Source of the DNA: Tigriopus japonicus
Taxonomy: Eukaryota; Arthropoda; Copepoda; Harpacticoida; Harpacticidae
Direction: 5' to 3'
NCBI GenBank assembly: GCA_010645155.1
Contig: CM021322.1
Span: 1,194,705-1,258,704 of the forward strand
Length of the DNA: 64,000 bases
Below, piece after piece: positions 39,288 to 52,900 of this stretch. Made by a program: the position numbers and the translations under genes. The first letter of the stretch is position 1. Each line of letters starts with the position of its first letter. A model generated the notes under the pieces. The model was given only the letters and a program-made list of their open reading frames with translations, did no database searches and was not told the origin of the DNA.

Positions 39288-40020
39288 GATGGACCTAAAG
39301 GGTTCTTATCTTAACCCAAACCGAAACCGAAAACAACTGACAACAAAATTATCTTAAAGCGTATTTCATTTTGAAATTGATTGTGCCTGTGCGTTTGAAG
39401 AAGGCAAATAACGTTTATTTGAATTCAGAAATATTGGAAATCGAAACCAAGTTTTCTCCCACAATTTTGAAGGCGCTTTCAGTCCACCCCTTGTTTTCGC
39501 CATAGATATGAATAAGCCTACTGATTATGTTGGTAGAAAAAAAAAACTTGCAAAGAACACCCTGACACAAAAGTCGTGTCGCCATAATACTTTTAACCTA
39601 AATTTTACAACAACCCTAGGACAGTTTGGCACGATTTAACTACCTGTGTGCCCTAACAAGTTTCTAGAATATTGTTGGTTTAGTTAGGATGGAACTCAAA
39701 GACAATTAAGGGAGAACTTATTGCTGGAACAGCAATTATCAATTCAATGTGCGGTGTTTTCTTCTCGCAGGGTTCTACCTGGCTTTAAACCGTTTTAAAA
39801 AGATAGCGAATGGGGGAATTGAATTTTACTCGGTTTTGGAAAAGACGAGTAGTTTGGGATCACCTCCAACCAAAAATGGCTGAAATATTATAAGCAGCCA
39901 TGATTCAAGACATCATAGAATCTCGACCGTTCATTAACATTTTAGGCAAAGGAAAGACACCTTAAAAACTGCGGATGGTCCAAAAGGGTTCTTATCCCAA
40001 CCCAAACCGAAACCGAAAAC
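39288..40020 (+). repeat. Pair of 47 bp direct repeats, 686 bp apart
   Basis: 39288-39335 and 39974-40020 share GATGG, AAAGGGTTCTTATC and AACCCAAACCGAAACCGAAA in the same order with a few differences. The interval between them is non-coding. They could be short terminal repeats of a decayed element or a local duplication. Confidence 0.65.
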
Positions 40021-41778
40021 ATAACTTCCCATTTGGTCGATAGCATCCCAAATATCATTTCCAAGGATGGAGATACTAGTTGGGGGAAAGATTGGAGGTT
40101 AAGTCGTTCAAAGCTATTCTTACATAATATTTTTTTGGTTCAAAATTACGACAAAACTTTCATGTCAGGGTGTAGGAGTAACTGGCCAATGGCCATCCAC
40201 TTCTTTTTATTGAATTGTCAAAGATTTGAACCTTAGAAGGGAAGGGAAACAAACATGTATCCTCGGTTTTGCAACATTTTCTGAATCTGAGAAGCATTTT
40301 TTCAAGTTGTCTCAATTTCTTGGATTGGCTTCAACCAATGGCTTTCTCAGATAAAACAATCCATATTGCACTTTTCAATCATAAAAACGACGAATTTGAC
40401 AATGCGTTTTAGCAAAATTAACCAATTTTTTTATCCGGTCTTGTCCAAAATGGAACACTTTACCATTGACACTTAGGGAGAATGCCAGTGCTCATCAGTT
40501 TTCTCAAGCTATAAAAAAGATAACTTTTACGGATTTTTTACGGTATGTGCCTGACTAGCTTCTACAAAATGATTAGATGTTCCAAGACCTGTCTTGTATT
40601 ATTTTATTTTATTTCATTCTTTATTCATCACCGACTTTTCATGCATTCTTTTATTACCTTCATATTCCAATACTCGTTGTTCACCTCTAGGTGGTAAAAG
40701 TGGAAAACTCAATAAACAATAAAAACAATCAAAAATATTTTAAAAAAACTCCTTTCATGGTTCTAACTAGAGATGCTTGGTTGTTACAACTGATAAATGA
40801 CAAAACCAAAAGTAATTTTGATTGGTAATTTTGAAAAAAAAAAAACAATTTTTGAGATTTCCATTTTCTCTTTATAAATTTTGAAAATCTTAAAGTAACA
40901 AAACTTAAACGTAAGGCGTTTTGCTTTTTAAAATGATAGACTGGTTTTCTAACAGATCATACGTCTATGTTTAAAGTTCATCATCTATGCTTTGTTGTAA
41001 ATTGTAGCTGTGCTTGTAGTAAATGAGAAAACATCCATCAACTTAAAGATAAAAATGTTAGAGAAGAAACAATCTATTTTGGGAACACATTGTCATTTTA
41101 TTGAAAACAGGCATTGCTGGCAGCACAAAGTGAGGTGGGCGATCAATCGAATCTCAAATGGATCCATCAATCATTAATTATTGTGATATGGTAATGTATT
41201 AATAAATTCAGGGACGCACTCCTCTGTTATTAAGATTGCTAAAGTTGGATACCTAAAAACTCCCGAATTCCGGAGATGCCAGCCTCATTGTTTGGTTCAG
41301 TTTTCAGAGAGTAAAAATAAATGGACCTAATTAGGCCAGAGGAACTCAACAACACCTCAATGTCAACAAAACATGACAATTTGATCCAGTTCTTTTCAAT
41401 GAAATTACTATGCATTCAGCTCTTTTTTTTACCTTAACTCTTGGTAAGAACCGCTTGCAACCTACGTTGTACATTATCTCGACAACCCTGTACTTTCAGG
41501 ACAATCTATCGTATGGCGCGAGTCGTCATGATCAGAAGATCTTGTCTTGCCTAAAGTGTTCAAACGAACGCATCCAATGGATGAAGGATGTCAGAATTCG
41601 GTGGTCAGGAGGGTCGTGAAACTCGAATGCCAAGTTTTCGTCCGTCTTATTTCCGCCAAACAACACATGCCGAAGCCACAACAGAAACAGCCATGATTGG
41701 TGGTGGTGTTGCGTCAACATCGCGGAAACTAGCTTGGCCAACGGGGGAGATCATCATATCTTAAGCTAAGAGGATCTC
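40021..41778. other. Spacer upstream of the secreted-protein gene
   Basis: No gene recognised. Contains GCCTGACTAGCTTCTA at about 40551, shared with the dispersed repeat family. Confidence 0.4.
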
Positions 41779-42859
41779 ATGATTCTTCGATCAGTCATGG
41801 AATTGTGTCTCGTCATGAAGGAGCTACTGATTCGATTCATAGCTGTGGCCCTTTTGGACCCCAGCGTTTCTTGGGCACGTCCTTTTGGTGAGGGTATTTC
41901 AATTTCTTAGCTCTCAATTGTGCAATATAGGAGTGTAACTCATTTCATGCTTCCAATACTTTCAGGCCATGGTGGATTCCCAAATTTCTTCTCCATGAAA
42001 CAATCCGAACACGAGTTAAATGACAGGATCGTATATCCCCGTGCTGATTTGAGTCCGCTCTCTGTTCAATTTAATGATCCATCGCTAAAGAATTACCCCC
42101 AATTTTACTCATCCGCCTCTGCAGTGAGACCTTTGTCCCGATTCAAACGCCAGACTTTCCCAGGATTCTCAGATCTGTTCGAAAAGCCGCATTTAAACAT
42201 TTTTGACGACAGTTTGGCAACTTCATTTGCCGAAAGTACAACCGGTGGTAGTGATGGTGAGTTGGTTTCGGGTTCGTCCCTCCGTGATGAAGATGAAGAC
42301 TTNNNNNNNNNNNNNNNNNNNNNNNNNNNNNNNNNNNNNNNNNNNNNNNNNNNNNNNNNNNNNNNNNNNNNNNNNNNNNNNNNNNNNNNNNNNNNNNNNN
42401 NNNNNNNNNNNNNNNNNNNNNNACAGTTTGGCAACTTCATTTGCCGAAGGTACAACCGGTGGTAGTGATGGTGAATTGGTTTCGGGTTCGTCCCTCCGTG
42501 ATGAAGATGAAGACTTGAGCCTTCGGCCTCCTCCGAAATACCCTCCAGTGGACCATTTTGGCAACAGTGAACGCCTTCACCCTCTCCCAACGTCAAATCC
42601 GAGTTTTGCATTGCCTCTCGTCCACGAGGATCCTCATTTCAAGCCGAATTATTTCTTAGCCACTTTTCAAAAGCCCATTAAGAAGAGGATCGAGTCGTTT
42701 GGGCGTGTGAAGAAACACGCTCGGCCGTTCCCAGCCTTTTTCATGTCCCCATTCTTCTTCCATGATGGTCCCTTTGGCTACGAGGCGTCCCATGGGTTCT
42801 CACCCCTCAGAGTCATTGCCAACATTCGCGCTGCATCTCAAAAGTATTCACCATTCTGA
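41779..42859 (+). CDS. Secreted protein with furin/dibasic sites (gap inside)
   Basis: Not recognised. Exon 1 41779-41887, exon 2 41966-42859, interrupted by 120 N. Three in-frame ATGs open the protein (41779, 41797, 41815); the last gives the most typical signal peptide, MKELLIRFIAVALLDPSVSWA. The secreted part contains RFKR, a furin site, before QTFPGFSDLFEKP; later KKR, then IESFGR, then KK, which would release a short peptide ending in a Gly amide donor; then an aromatic, Pro-rich C terminus (ARPFPAFFMSPFFFHDGPFGY). This pattern fits a propeptide or neuropeptide-like precursor, but no known arthropod peptide motif is present and no repeats of one peptide occur. The frame after the gap differs from that before it by one base, explained by the gap artefact at 42209-42516. 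Without the duplicate the protein would be 262 residues. AATAAA at 43010. Confidence 0.7.
42303..42422. other. Assembly gap of 120 N with a duplicated 94 bp flank
   Basis: 42209-42302 immediately before the gap and 42423-42516 immediately after it are the same 94 bases with two substitutions. Both lie in the secreted-protein exon. Treating them as one sequence restores the reading frame, so the gap probably joins two overlapping, allelic contig ends. Confidence 0.85.
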
Positions 42860-43981
42860 GACGTACCTATCAACCAAGTACCGAACTCACTGTCTGGAAC
42901 AGTTAGTTCAAACGAGACTTCCTTCTGTCAGAGTGTATTTCGCAGAGGGGCGTCTTTTGATGGGCATTACAATTGAATTATCGGTCGACGGTGATCAAGT
43001 CCTTATGCAAATAAATTGATTCATTCAGACTCTATTTGTATTGATAATCCGAAGGTAACGTAGAGAAAGCAGGAGAGAGGCATTAGTGGACAAAGTCCAG
43101 TTCAATCAGAGAAGCTCCAAAAAACGGAAGTGGATCCCTTCATTGAGTGACCCTAAATGACATTGGGCAACCCAGGGAATCATAGAAACATGTTCTTGGG
43201 CAAGCATGTATTCTTGGGAAAAGAATGGAACGTCTTGTTACATTCCTCAAGACCAGATCAAGGGAAATTCTCCAGGGCTTTCTCAATCTGAGCCTGACAG
43301 ATTTTGAGCAATATCGTGAAAATGGGATTGTCTCAATCTACTTCAAGGGGATGTGAAAGAAACTAGCTCTTTATTAACTGTCACTTTCCACGTCTGTTCA
43401 TGCTTAGACGCTGAGCAAGATAAACACACCGATCACGGTATCTGTATTCATACAAAATGAAACCCTTTTTAGGAAATGTCCCTTGTACACTGACTGACAC
43501 ACAAATGTCAACACCATTTGTACATATGTGGCCTGGTTTGAAAAACCTCTTCAAACAAGCATTCCGTGTTTTCTTCATCCTTTAAAGAGTGCATCCATCC
43601 TCTTTTTTTTCTCTGGCACTTGATCCTGGGATATTTCCCTGATCAAGCGAGTTGAAAGGAACTAACCGGTATTTGCTACGCAGCTTTCGGTTCAAGTGAT
43701 ATTTTCACGAGCAACTGTTTTTGAAGAGAGCCTTCTTCCTCTGAAATGTAGAGCTCCCTTCTCGCTTTCTTCGAAAGATGTGCTCACGGGTCCATTCTGT
43801 TTCCGGGCAGTTGAAAGATATTGTTTGGTCGGCGAGCACTCTGGACCTGAGAGCAACCCTGGGTGCATTCGTTAATCAATCAGTGAAATTGTGTTCCTAA
43901 GCGACTGCCTCCATTGAGCCCTAATTTCTTGTTTGAAGGTGGAACCACCCAAGTCATGGCAAAGGGACCTTAGCTCAGAGT
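42860..43981. other. Spacer and likely tachykinin-receptor promoter/5'UTR
   Basis: AATAAA at 43010-43015 ends the preceding gene. About 950 bp remain before the receptor start codon; no TATA/Inr pair was convincingly placed. Confidence 0.4.
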
Positions 43982-46900
43982 ATGGCCAATGTCAACTTTG
44001 AGGAGGACTCCCGCAGGATTCGATTCAACGGCAGCGTCAATATGCTCCAAGGTCTCCACAACAACCTGAGTCTGTTTCAAAATCTCTCTTGGGAGAACGA
44101 AGACCAATCTGACGTGGAGGAGCCAGTTGCCGACCTCAGTGATCAAATGAGTTGGCCAAATTTGTTGTGGACCATTAGTTTTACCATTATAGTGGTGGTG
44201 GGGACATTGGGCAATGCCATCGTTCTTTGGATCATTTTAGGTATGTTACTTCAATGTTTGATGGCAATACAGTTCAGAGGAAGATCGCTTACATTCTGCT
44301 TAGTCCTGTTTAGTTCTCTAGAAATATAAGCTCAACAAATACATCTTTAACTTCTTTAATATCTAAGTTCTGTAATATATCGCTAATGTTGCAAATCTTA
44401 CGAAAGATTTGAGAAACAGATCTAATCCAATCCAATCTGAAAGGAACTTTGATGACACGATTCCATTTGGTTTCTCTAAAGAGTATATTTCAAGAAAACT
44501 TTGGGCACAAACTATCCTCCCATTCTCAAAATATCTGTTAATCAGTCTTTCGTCCCGCGAATGGCTGACCTGGCGTTGATCTGATGGACAAATAGTCTGG
44601 ACACTCATGAATTTTTAAGCGTCGAAGTTCAAACGCATCAATTTCATACTTTCATAATTTGGTTTGGTGTATCAACTCCACAAAAGAAAGTCTTGGTAAG
44701 AATAACGGACCTCCTAATTAAATGCATTGGTTATACAAAAGACAGTTCTTTCGAATTCCGAGCCAATCAAAAAAATAGGAATCAAACCACCTATCCCATG
44801 GGTAATTTGAAGACTGCACGGTGATTTTCAAAGTATTGGCTAGGGAACTGGGGGCAATTTGAATCGTGGAGCTTAAAAACGCTTTTTCGAACGAACGTTT
44901 GAGTGACACTTTGAAAGGACAATTGTTTGTCATTTTCTCACTTGCTTCCTTGCGCTGAGAAGACGACAAGCACTAATTTACCCGAAATATAAATGACAGA
45001 TCATACTGAAAAAAAACAGATTACATTCTTGAACGTATGGCTCAATGTATGGCTCTCGTTATAAAAAAATGAAATGTTTGAATGAAAATCAAATCATATA
45101 AAAATCTTCACGTGAAAGGCTGGGAGAAGGCCTCCATGGATTTCGTCTTTTTGCCATTGCTCAGAGGTTACCAGAGGAAAAGGAGAGAAAAGGCGGAATA
45201 TTGAGACCTGATTGCATTTCAAAATTTAAGGTGTACTAAAAAGCTTCCTTGGCATATTGCTGCTTGAAGAAACCGCACCCTAGCTCTGGTTGCCAAGGTT
45301 TCCAATTACTGAAAAAATCAATATTCAATTGGTGAACTTCATATCTTGAGATTGGAAGTTTTCCGAGCTAAGCGTGTCCTCAGAAAAAAAGATCAAATGA
45401 ACGTTTCAATGGACCCATTTATCATTTGATTAAATGCTCTTAAAGTTGGACTGAAATTTACACATAAATAGGTTCTTTTTCCTTGACATGTTAAAATTAT
45501 TGACCTGCTTTTGGCCACAAGAAAATGAAATTCACCCCACCACAAAATTATCCCTAGTCACCAAAAGTTGATTATTAATGCGAATACACCAGCACGTGAC
45601 CTGAATTTTACAACGTGTTCTTCTTTCGAAAAATATAACATTGTGCAAAACAACATAGTTGATGTCAGAGTATGGGAACGTAAATGAATTGATTTGGTCG
45701 GGGTTCCTCATTGAAAAGGTTTGGAAATGCTTACTCGACATGGACTCCAACCAAGCATTTTATTCGCATGCAACACAAACTCAACATTCAAGGTATTCAC
45801 ATCCAAACAAATATTTTCATTTTTAGACTGAAATATTTGTTTTATTTTAAGGTGTTTAATGTAATAAATATCATGGAAATTTCAAAAATATTTTTTGAAA
45901 ATTCTCGATTCACTGGTCTCGAAGAAGATTTCATTCCAAACTGCCATGGCAAAAAGTTCGCAACCAATTCAAAAAAAAAAATACATATTTTGAAATTGGC
46001 GAAACGGACCAGGGGTGCTTTGAACATTGACATATTTCTAGAGCCATTTCGAGAAAAAAAGATTAATTTTTTGTAGGCCATAACTTTGCAAAAACAAGTT
46101 GTCAGTACGCTTTGAAAAGCCGTAACATTCCTCATTACTATGCATGAACTACCCAAACAGTAGAATGGGTATTGGAACCCGGTTGAATTTAGAATAAGCT
46201 TCGCAGGATCATATTGTCTTTGAAACACCAATCACTGGGTTTTGGTATCGGTAGGGCCCGGATTTGAACTTGTTTTTTTCGGGTCAAAAAATTGATTTTT
46301 AAGTGATCGAAATCGGAAAATAATTGATCAAAATCATAAAATACTTGATCAAGACTATAAAATAATTGACTTCAATTTGATAAAGCGAAAACAATATGAG
46401 TACATTGACATATACATGACAATAAAAAGTTAAGGGTACATGACTGAAGCAAAAATGGAGCTTGAATAAACCAATCCTAAATTACAAATTAGGTTTTAAA
46501 TCCGTTTTCTTTATTTAGTAAGTAAACAAAAGATTTTAGAGTATGATACGCTCACCATACATCAAACCCTCTGGTCTTTACAGAAAAGTTCATTCTGTTG
46601 AGAGGTTACTTTTTTAAGAGACATTGTGTTGGAGGAATGGGCAGAGGTTGGGTCTGAAGATGTCTGAAGAAACTTTTCGAATTTTTTCCAAATACAGTAA
46701 AAACTTGTTTTTAGACGATTTTGAAAAAAAATAGTTGTTCAATTGTTTATGTTCCAGCCTTGTTTGAAGAAAAATCACTATTCGTTTTGCCTAATGGTCT
46801 GACTAGCTATATTAGAACAATACAAGTGTTTATATTAGTTTATCTCAAGTTGCCAAATAGGGTTGTCGAGAGTGGTCGATGGCATAAAAACGTTTTCAAA

Positions 46901-49900
46901 AGGTTCACTTTTTTGCCTAATCTTTGTGTTTTTTTAGTCCATAGCTGGAAAAGCATAGATGTAGGTTAAAACGTGCCAGAAGTGCCAGAGCAAGTTACAA
47001 ACCATTTTTCTAAAACGAGATATAGTTTGCTTAGCAAAAAAGAACAGCCACAAAATCCACGTCACATCATGGAAATAGAATTTCAAGTTAAGAAACACAT
47101 AGGTGGAAAGAATTGAGTTTTGATTTGTTGAAGGAATTGAAAAACTTTCTATGCGCCCAAAATAATTGGAATTTCCCAAATTTTGCCCAAAAAATTGAAA
47201 GTTGACAAATTTTGCCCCAAATAATTGAATTTTGCCAAATATTTCCGCCAAAATCTGAAGAATGAGTCTCTTTTTTAGAAAAATGTGCGAAAAAAATTGA
47301 AAATTTTCCCCAAAAGCCAAAAAACTTGATTTTGGCTAAATTGCCCATCAGTATAAGACAAGAATCCTTGGAAAAAAATGATCCCATACTACGACAGCTT
47401 TCACAAAAATAAGATTTTTCATTTACAGAATGTATGATATTTCACAGATGCTAAAAAGAGCAGAAATGAGATGAAATCATTTTACTTGCCTTGGCAATAA
47501 AAATTAAAGCCAAATTCGCTGTCGAAATAGTTCCCGAGACCATGCCATGTTCAAAAATGAAAAATTGTGTTCCCAAGGAAGAAATAAGATTTAAAAAGCA
47601 GGGATATCAAATAATCAAGGAAACAGTCTGCACCTCAAAAATAGGTGTAGAATTTTGATCAAATTTCGATAAATCCAATTATATAGATTGGATTCTTATT
47701 TTTGGTATGACTCGATCCAGGAGCACCTTGTGGATCCCCGTTTCTGAGAATATGGCCCCTGAATGTCTTCCGATCTGGGAGATGAGTCATACCGTCATAG
47801 ATATGGACAAAATATTGACAGGAAGAGCAAAGATTATCTGAACTAAACTTAACTTAACCTAAGCTAACCTAACCTAACTAAGCCTAACCTAACCTAAACA
47901 TACCTGAAAATATAGAAACATAAACAACATTTACTGAAAAACGTTTGAATTAAAAACCCTTGTGGAGGCGCGAACCCCATTTAACAATTTAGTAAGCACG
48001 AGTGCTAGCTTTGAGCCACCACAATCTGCTGTCTAAGAGAAGGGTATTTGTGGTTTATCTAGTGCTGCAGATGAGTCGCCTCCCAGATCGGAAGATAGTT
48101 AGGACTGATATTTCTGAGAATCGTAAGGTTTCAACAATACACATTACAAAGAATATGACAAAAAGCATAGTCCGTCTTATGACAGGGCATGCATTTGTAC
48201 GATATTGCCAATTCCTGATTGGTCATGAGCAGAATAACCTTTGCAGAAAATGTGGTCTCGAGACAGAGACAACTTTTCACCTTATTTGCAGATGTCCGGC
48301 ACTCATGCAAACCAGAAACCAACACCTCGAAAGATATGAGATCGAAGTGGGGACATATCTAACTGAAAACATTGAACCGAAGAATATTGTCCAATTCGCA
48401 AGGCGAGGAAATGTGGAAATAGACTGGCTGAATGAAGAACAAAGCGACAAAAAAAACAAGAAAACTCCAAATACACCGCAAAATTAATGGAAAGAAACAA
48501 AAAAAAAAAGATGTTCATAATTTCTACGATTTAAACCCAATCCAAGTATATGTAACCTTGTCAAAAACAGGAGGGCGGAATATTGCATGCTAGCAATACC
48601 GCCCAAGGATGAAAATCCACATCCTGTGAATAAATTATTTAAAAAAAAATGACAAAAAGCAGGCGGTTTGTCAATCTTTTGCAAACTTATGAGATAATGA
48701 GCAATTCTTTCGAAATGTTCATTCCACATTTTACATATTCTCATATCAAACCAAATACTTTTTGCATCTCGGTATATGATTTAAGTGAACTTTTATCAAA
48801 CAATTATTTAGGTTCAGTTAAGCAACGTAAAGTCTTTTTTGAAATTGATAAACTTGTAAAAAAACTTGTAAATATTTAGTTTTATTGAATTTATAAAAAA
48901 ATAGATTAATATTTTTATTTAATGTTATTAGAAATCAAAAAAAGATTAAAACTTGTAAACTTATTCTAATGTTATAAGAAGTACCGTTTTTCCAACTCGT
49001 GGTTTCAAAAACCATTATTGGCCTAGCCACATATTAGGATTCCTAGAATTGCAGGAATTCTAGAGAAGATAAAATGGTTGAACCTGTAGCAGTCTAATAT
49101 TCATATCATTTACACCGCAATTCATGTGCATCCTCTGTTTGTCTCAAGTTAAGGGAGATATCTTTGCCTTGCGAATTTAAGGGAACTTTGTTCATGACAA
49201 CCCAACATTTCAAAATACGTGTCATTTTTCGTAACCTCCGCAGTGTGGGAACGAATTTGAAAAGAGCCATTGTGGGTCATTTTACGGAGTGTTTGTATTG
49301 TGAACCTCTGTGCTCTCTATGCATTTATTTAACTTGGTATTTTTTGTCACAATCAACGTCGCTGTCGTGTCTTTCAAAACTTACTGTTGAATGATCATTT
49401 GCAGTATGATTTGCTTGTTTTGTTGACATTTCAAGTTAATAATTGCCCATTTTTTTGCTGTTAAAAGGTCTCTATTCAATGCGATTTGATAATTCAAAAA
49501 GGGCACATCTTTGAAAGGTTATAAAGTAATGATCCTAAAACTAAAAATGTGCTAGCATTTACCGAGCTAAATTTTGGATTAAGCGAAATGTCACAAAAGG
49601 ACAAATGGGGCACTATCCTAAATATGCACATATGATTTTAAAAAGTTATCGGATAAAACTATTATTGTGAGCCCAGAGAAGACCATTTTTTCGATACAGA
49701 AACAACCTTCGAGGACCCGGTCAAATTTACCTAGAATTATATTGCAAGTGATTCAAACGTTCCATTTTCAAACAGTTGTGCTTGGAAGTGAGAACAAAAA
49801 ACTACGATCTAAATTTAGCTTTCGCCAAAGGGCAAAGGATGATACATCTGAAGTATGTTCCATGTTGCCATTTATTATGCTAAAGCGTAAAAATCTTTTT

Positions 49901-52900
49901 CCAATTCCTTTTAGGCCATCGACATATGTGGAACTCAACGAATTACTTCCTCGTGAACCTGAGTATAGTGGACTTGCTCATGGCCTTGCTCAACACACTT
50001 TTTAACTTTATCTTCATGCGAGACAAGTAAGGCAGCCTTGGTGTTCCCAAAGGAAAGCCAGTCCGGATGAAATTTCCCTCCTCCTCCGGCATTGATCGAT
50101 CTTTTTAATTTCTAATTTCAGGAACTGGCCTTTTGGAGCCACATACTGTACAATCAATAACTTCGTAGCATACTTGACAGTGGCCGCTAGTGTACTCACT
50201 CTAATGGCCATCACTTTGGACAGGTAAGAAAAAGAAAAAACTTCAAAGTGGAATCGACACTTGAGCATGGAACACTAAATCCAACTGGGAATTTCTAGGT
50301 ATCGGGCCATTCTTTATCCTTTGAAGCCAAAGCTGTCCAAATGGTACATCATATTGGCCATATTTTGTGTTTGGGGAGTGAGCAGTCTTGTTGCTTTGCC
50401 AGCTCTCCTGTACTCCAGAACATTTTCCAACGGGTAAGTTGTGTAAAACAATTCTAAAGTACATACACAGGGCACAGTAGAGCCCTCAATTAATAATGAT
50501 ATTTACAGTTTTCTTGGTAAGTCACCAAAGTCTTGCATCTGACTGTTTGGAGCTGTGCTAAATAATACAAATCTCGAGGGCCTTTCGACATGATTCTTTT
50601 ATGAACTTAAGGAAAGACTAAAGGAAACTCCCAAATGCCTTTTATTTTTCCGATCGAAGCAATGTTTCCTTGGCTTGATGACTGGGGTATGAAAGTCAAG
50701 AAAATAAAGAAAAGCAAAATTCTTGGTGACGGCGGATAAAAATGTTTTACAAGTTTCTGGGCTCAGTCCTTCTTGTACGTTTGTGGTATAATACGTAGTA
50801 CGCAAAAAATCGTATGATGGTCAAATCCGAGTCTTTTCTTTATCATGGGAAATAGATTAAGATCTCCAGGGAAGACATGATGGGTGCCTTTGGAAACAAA
50901 GTGATTGAATTGCAATGATGTGTGTAGAGCCTGTTTATGTTGAGGTCGCACTAGAAAAAAACCAAAGGGATCAGAGATGGACAGAATAATATTGTGGAAA
51001 GTATTTACAAGGCAACAAAGAGGCACCAAAATCAATTTCAGTGTTTGTAACCAAAACGATGACAATGCAAAGCAAAACTAGTATACGAGTTACTTTAATT
51101 TACATGAGTCCCATAGGAGCCATGGCTTGAACTCCGTACTTTGCTATCTTTTGACTCTCCCAAGCAAATTTAAGGACGTATATATGTTTTGGTATGTTTT
51201 GGGTTCAAATGTAATTTAGTGTTTATTTGAAATTTACAAAATGAATTGAGTCACTGCATTCCCTCGCTCCTCGGATGGCCTTTCAAAATCCAAATTCATT
51301 CTTGACGAAACGAATTTGTTGTGAAAGGGGATCTTTTTTTAGTGTAAATCCACGGTGATATTGTTGATATCATGTTCGTAGAAGTTTCAACAGTGTTTTG
51401 AGTTTGATCCTTGTGGTTTTCATCCCCAACCTATGAACCCTCGACATCGAAACCAGCCTTAATCCATCTCTTCCAATGAACTTGCTGATGATGAGGCTTT
51501 CCGTTTCACTCGCTATTACTTCTAATTAAATGAGGATTAAGCGAGCATAACGTCAAAGTACATTCATGGCTCATTATGGGGAAAGCTACCTTTTGAATTG
51601 AGCTCGAACAATAGGTAATGACCTAAATAAAAAGTAATGCACTTCCAACTAGGTCAATCTTTCAAATTCATCGTTAAAAAAGAACTTACCTGAGTTTGAG
51701 CATCATCTTTCAAGGGGAATTTCGACACAAAAACCCAGAGGATGATAATTTGAATAAAGCCAAGAGGTCAAAACAAAAAGTCCAGACGCCTCTTGAAGGA
51801 AATGCGACCCATTTTTGTGCCTAAAGTGCTAGTGAATTTTCTGAAAGTTGTTCATACATGGATTGCAATACGGTTTCAATCTCCTTTCCAAAGAACATTG
51901 TCTATTTGTTCTTATTTATTGTACTAGGCCGTGGCAAACGATACAAGATATGGACCGTGTTTACTAACCCCTAATCAAATTGGGATTCCGCAGTATTTCC
52001 AAATACTACCATTAGCTCACTTAATGCGCTAACCTTATTAAGCGAACCTTCATTAGAAAGATGGGAGCTTGGGATGAAATTTGGGGTCAAAAGTTGAAAG
52101 AAAAAAATGTACGCGTGTTCGTCACCTTTGAACGACATCAATTTCTCCGAAAGTCAGCGTCATGTCTTTTCCTTGTCGTTACACAAGAGCATTAGTACAT
52201 ATAAAGCCTTACTTGTGATGTCAACACTCATTGCAAGTATGCTAATGAGAGACCATAGGAAAGGGACTTTCTTTGATTGCTTTCTTTGTGTAAACGAATC
52301 GGTCAATCGAGCTGTGAATGCATGTGGGAACAAGGAAACCATCAAAGCTCTGACAACTTCCCGTTCCAATTTTGGGACAGATATTTACCTTCGCGGATAT
52401 GTCAACAAACTGCAGTTGTAATAGCGTATGCCATTAGAAAGACAGCAGTTCAATTCACTTTAGTGAAAAGATGATGTACACTAAGCAATGCATGTGCCAA
52501 AAAAAATGCTGAAGCACAATCTGATTTCGTAACACTGTTGAAATACGACACAAAAAACCATTCTACGAAATACTGAACACTTTTGACATGGAATGGAAAC
52601 GTTCCAAATGATGAGGTTAGCCAACGAAAAGGATGCTCGGTCGGGAATGATTATGAGTTGATTAAAATACTGTTCCCAAGAGCGTATTTTCCTGAAAAGT
52701 CTTTCCACTCGGTTACGTATACGTTTCCTGAGAATTTTTAACCGATGGTGTTTTTCTCTTCTATTTTTAGGAAAGTCACGGCTTGCCTATTGTATTGGCC
52801 TGATGGCTTGCCCTTCATTTCTATGTATGATTATGTGTGAGTATTATATTGTCTTGGATCTATCTCCAATTTAAATCATCATTGTGTCTGTTCCAAGGAC

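Noticed and set aside
48081..48094. CCCAGATCGGAAGA resembles the start of a sequencing adapter
   Set aside because: It is inside a LINE coding frame (LPDRK), diverges from the adapter right after ten bases, and its inverted homologue at 47765-47780 carries the same codons.
49667..49914. Open frame joined to receptor exon 2
   Set aside because: It ends at the TTTTAG acceptor and lies in a different frame from the receptor; intron sequence.
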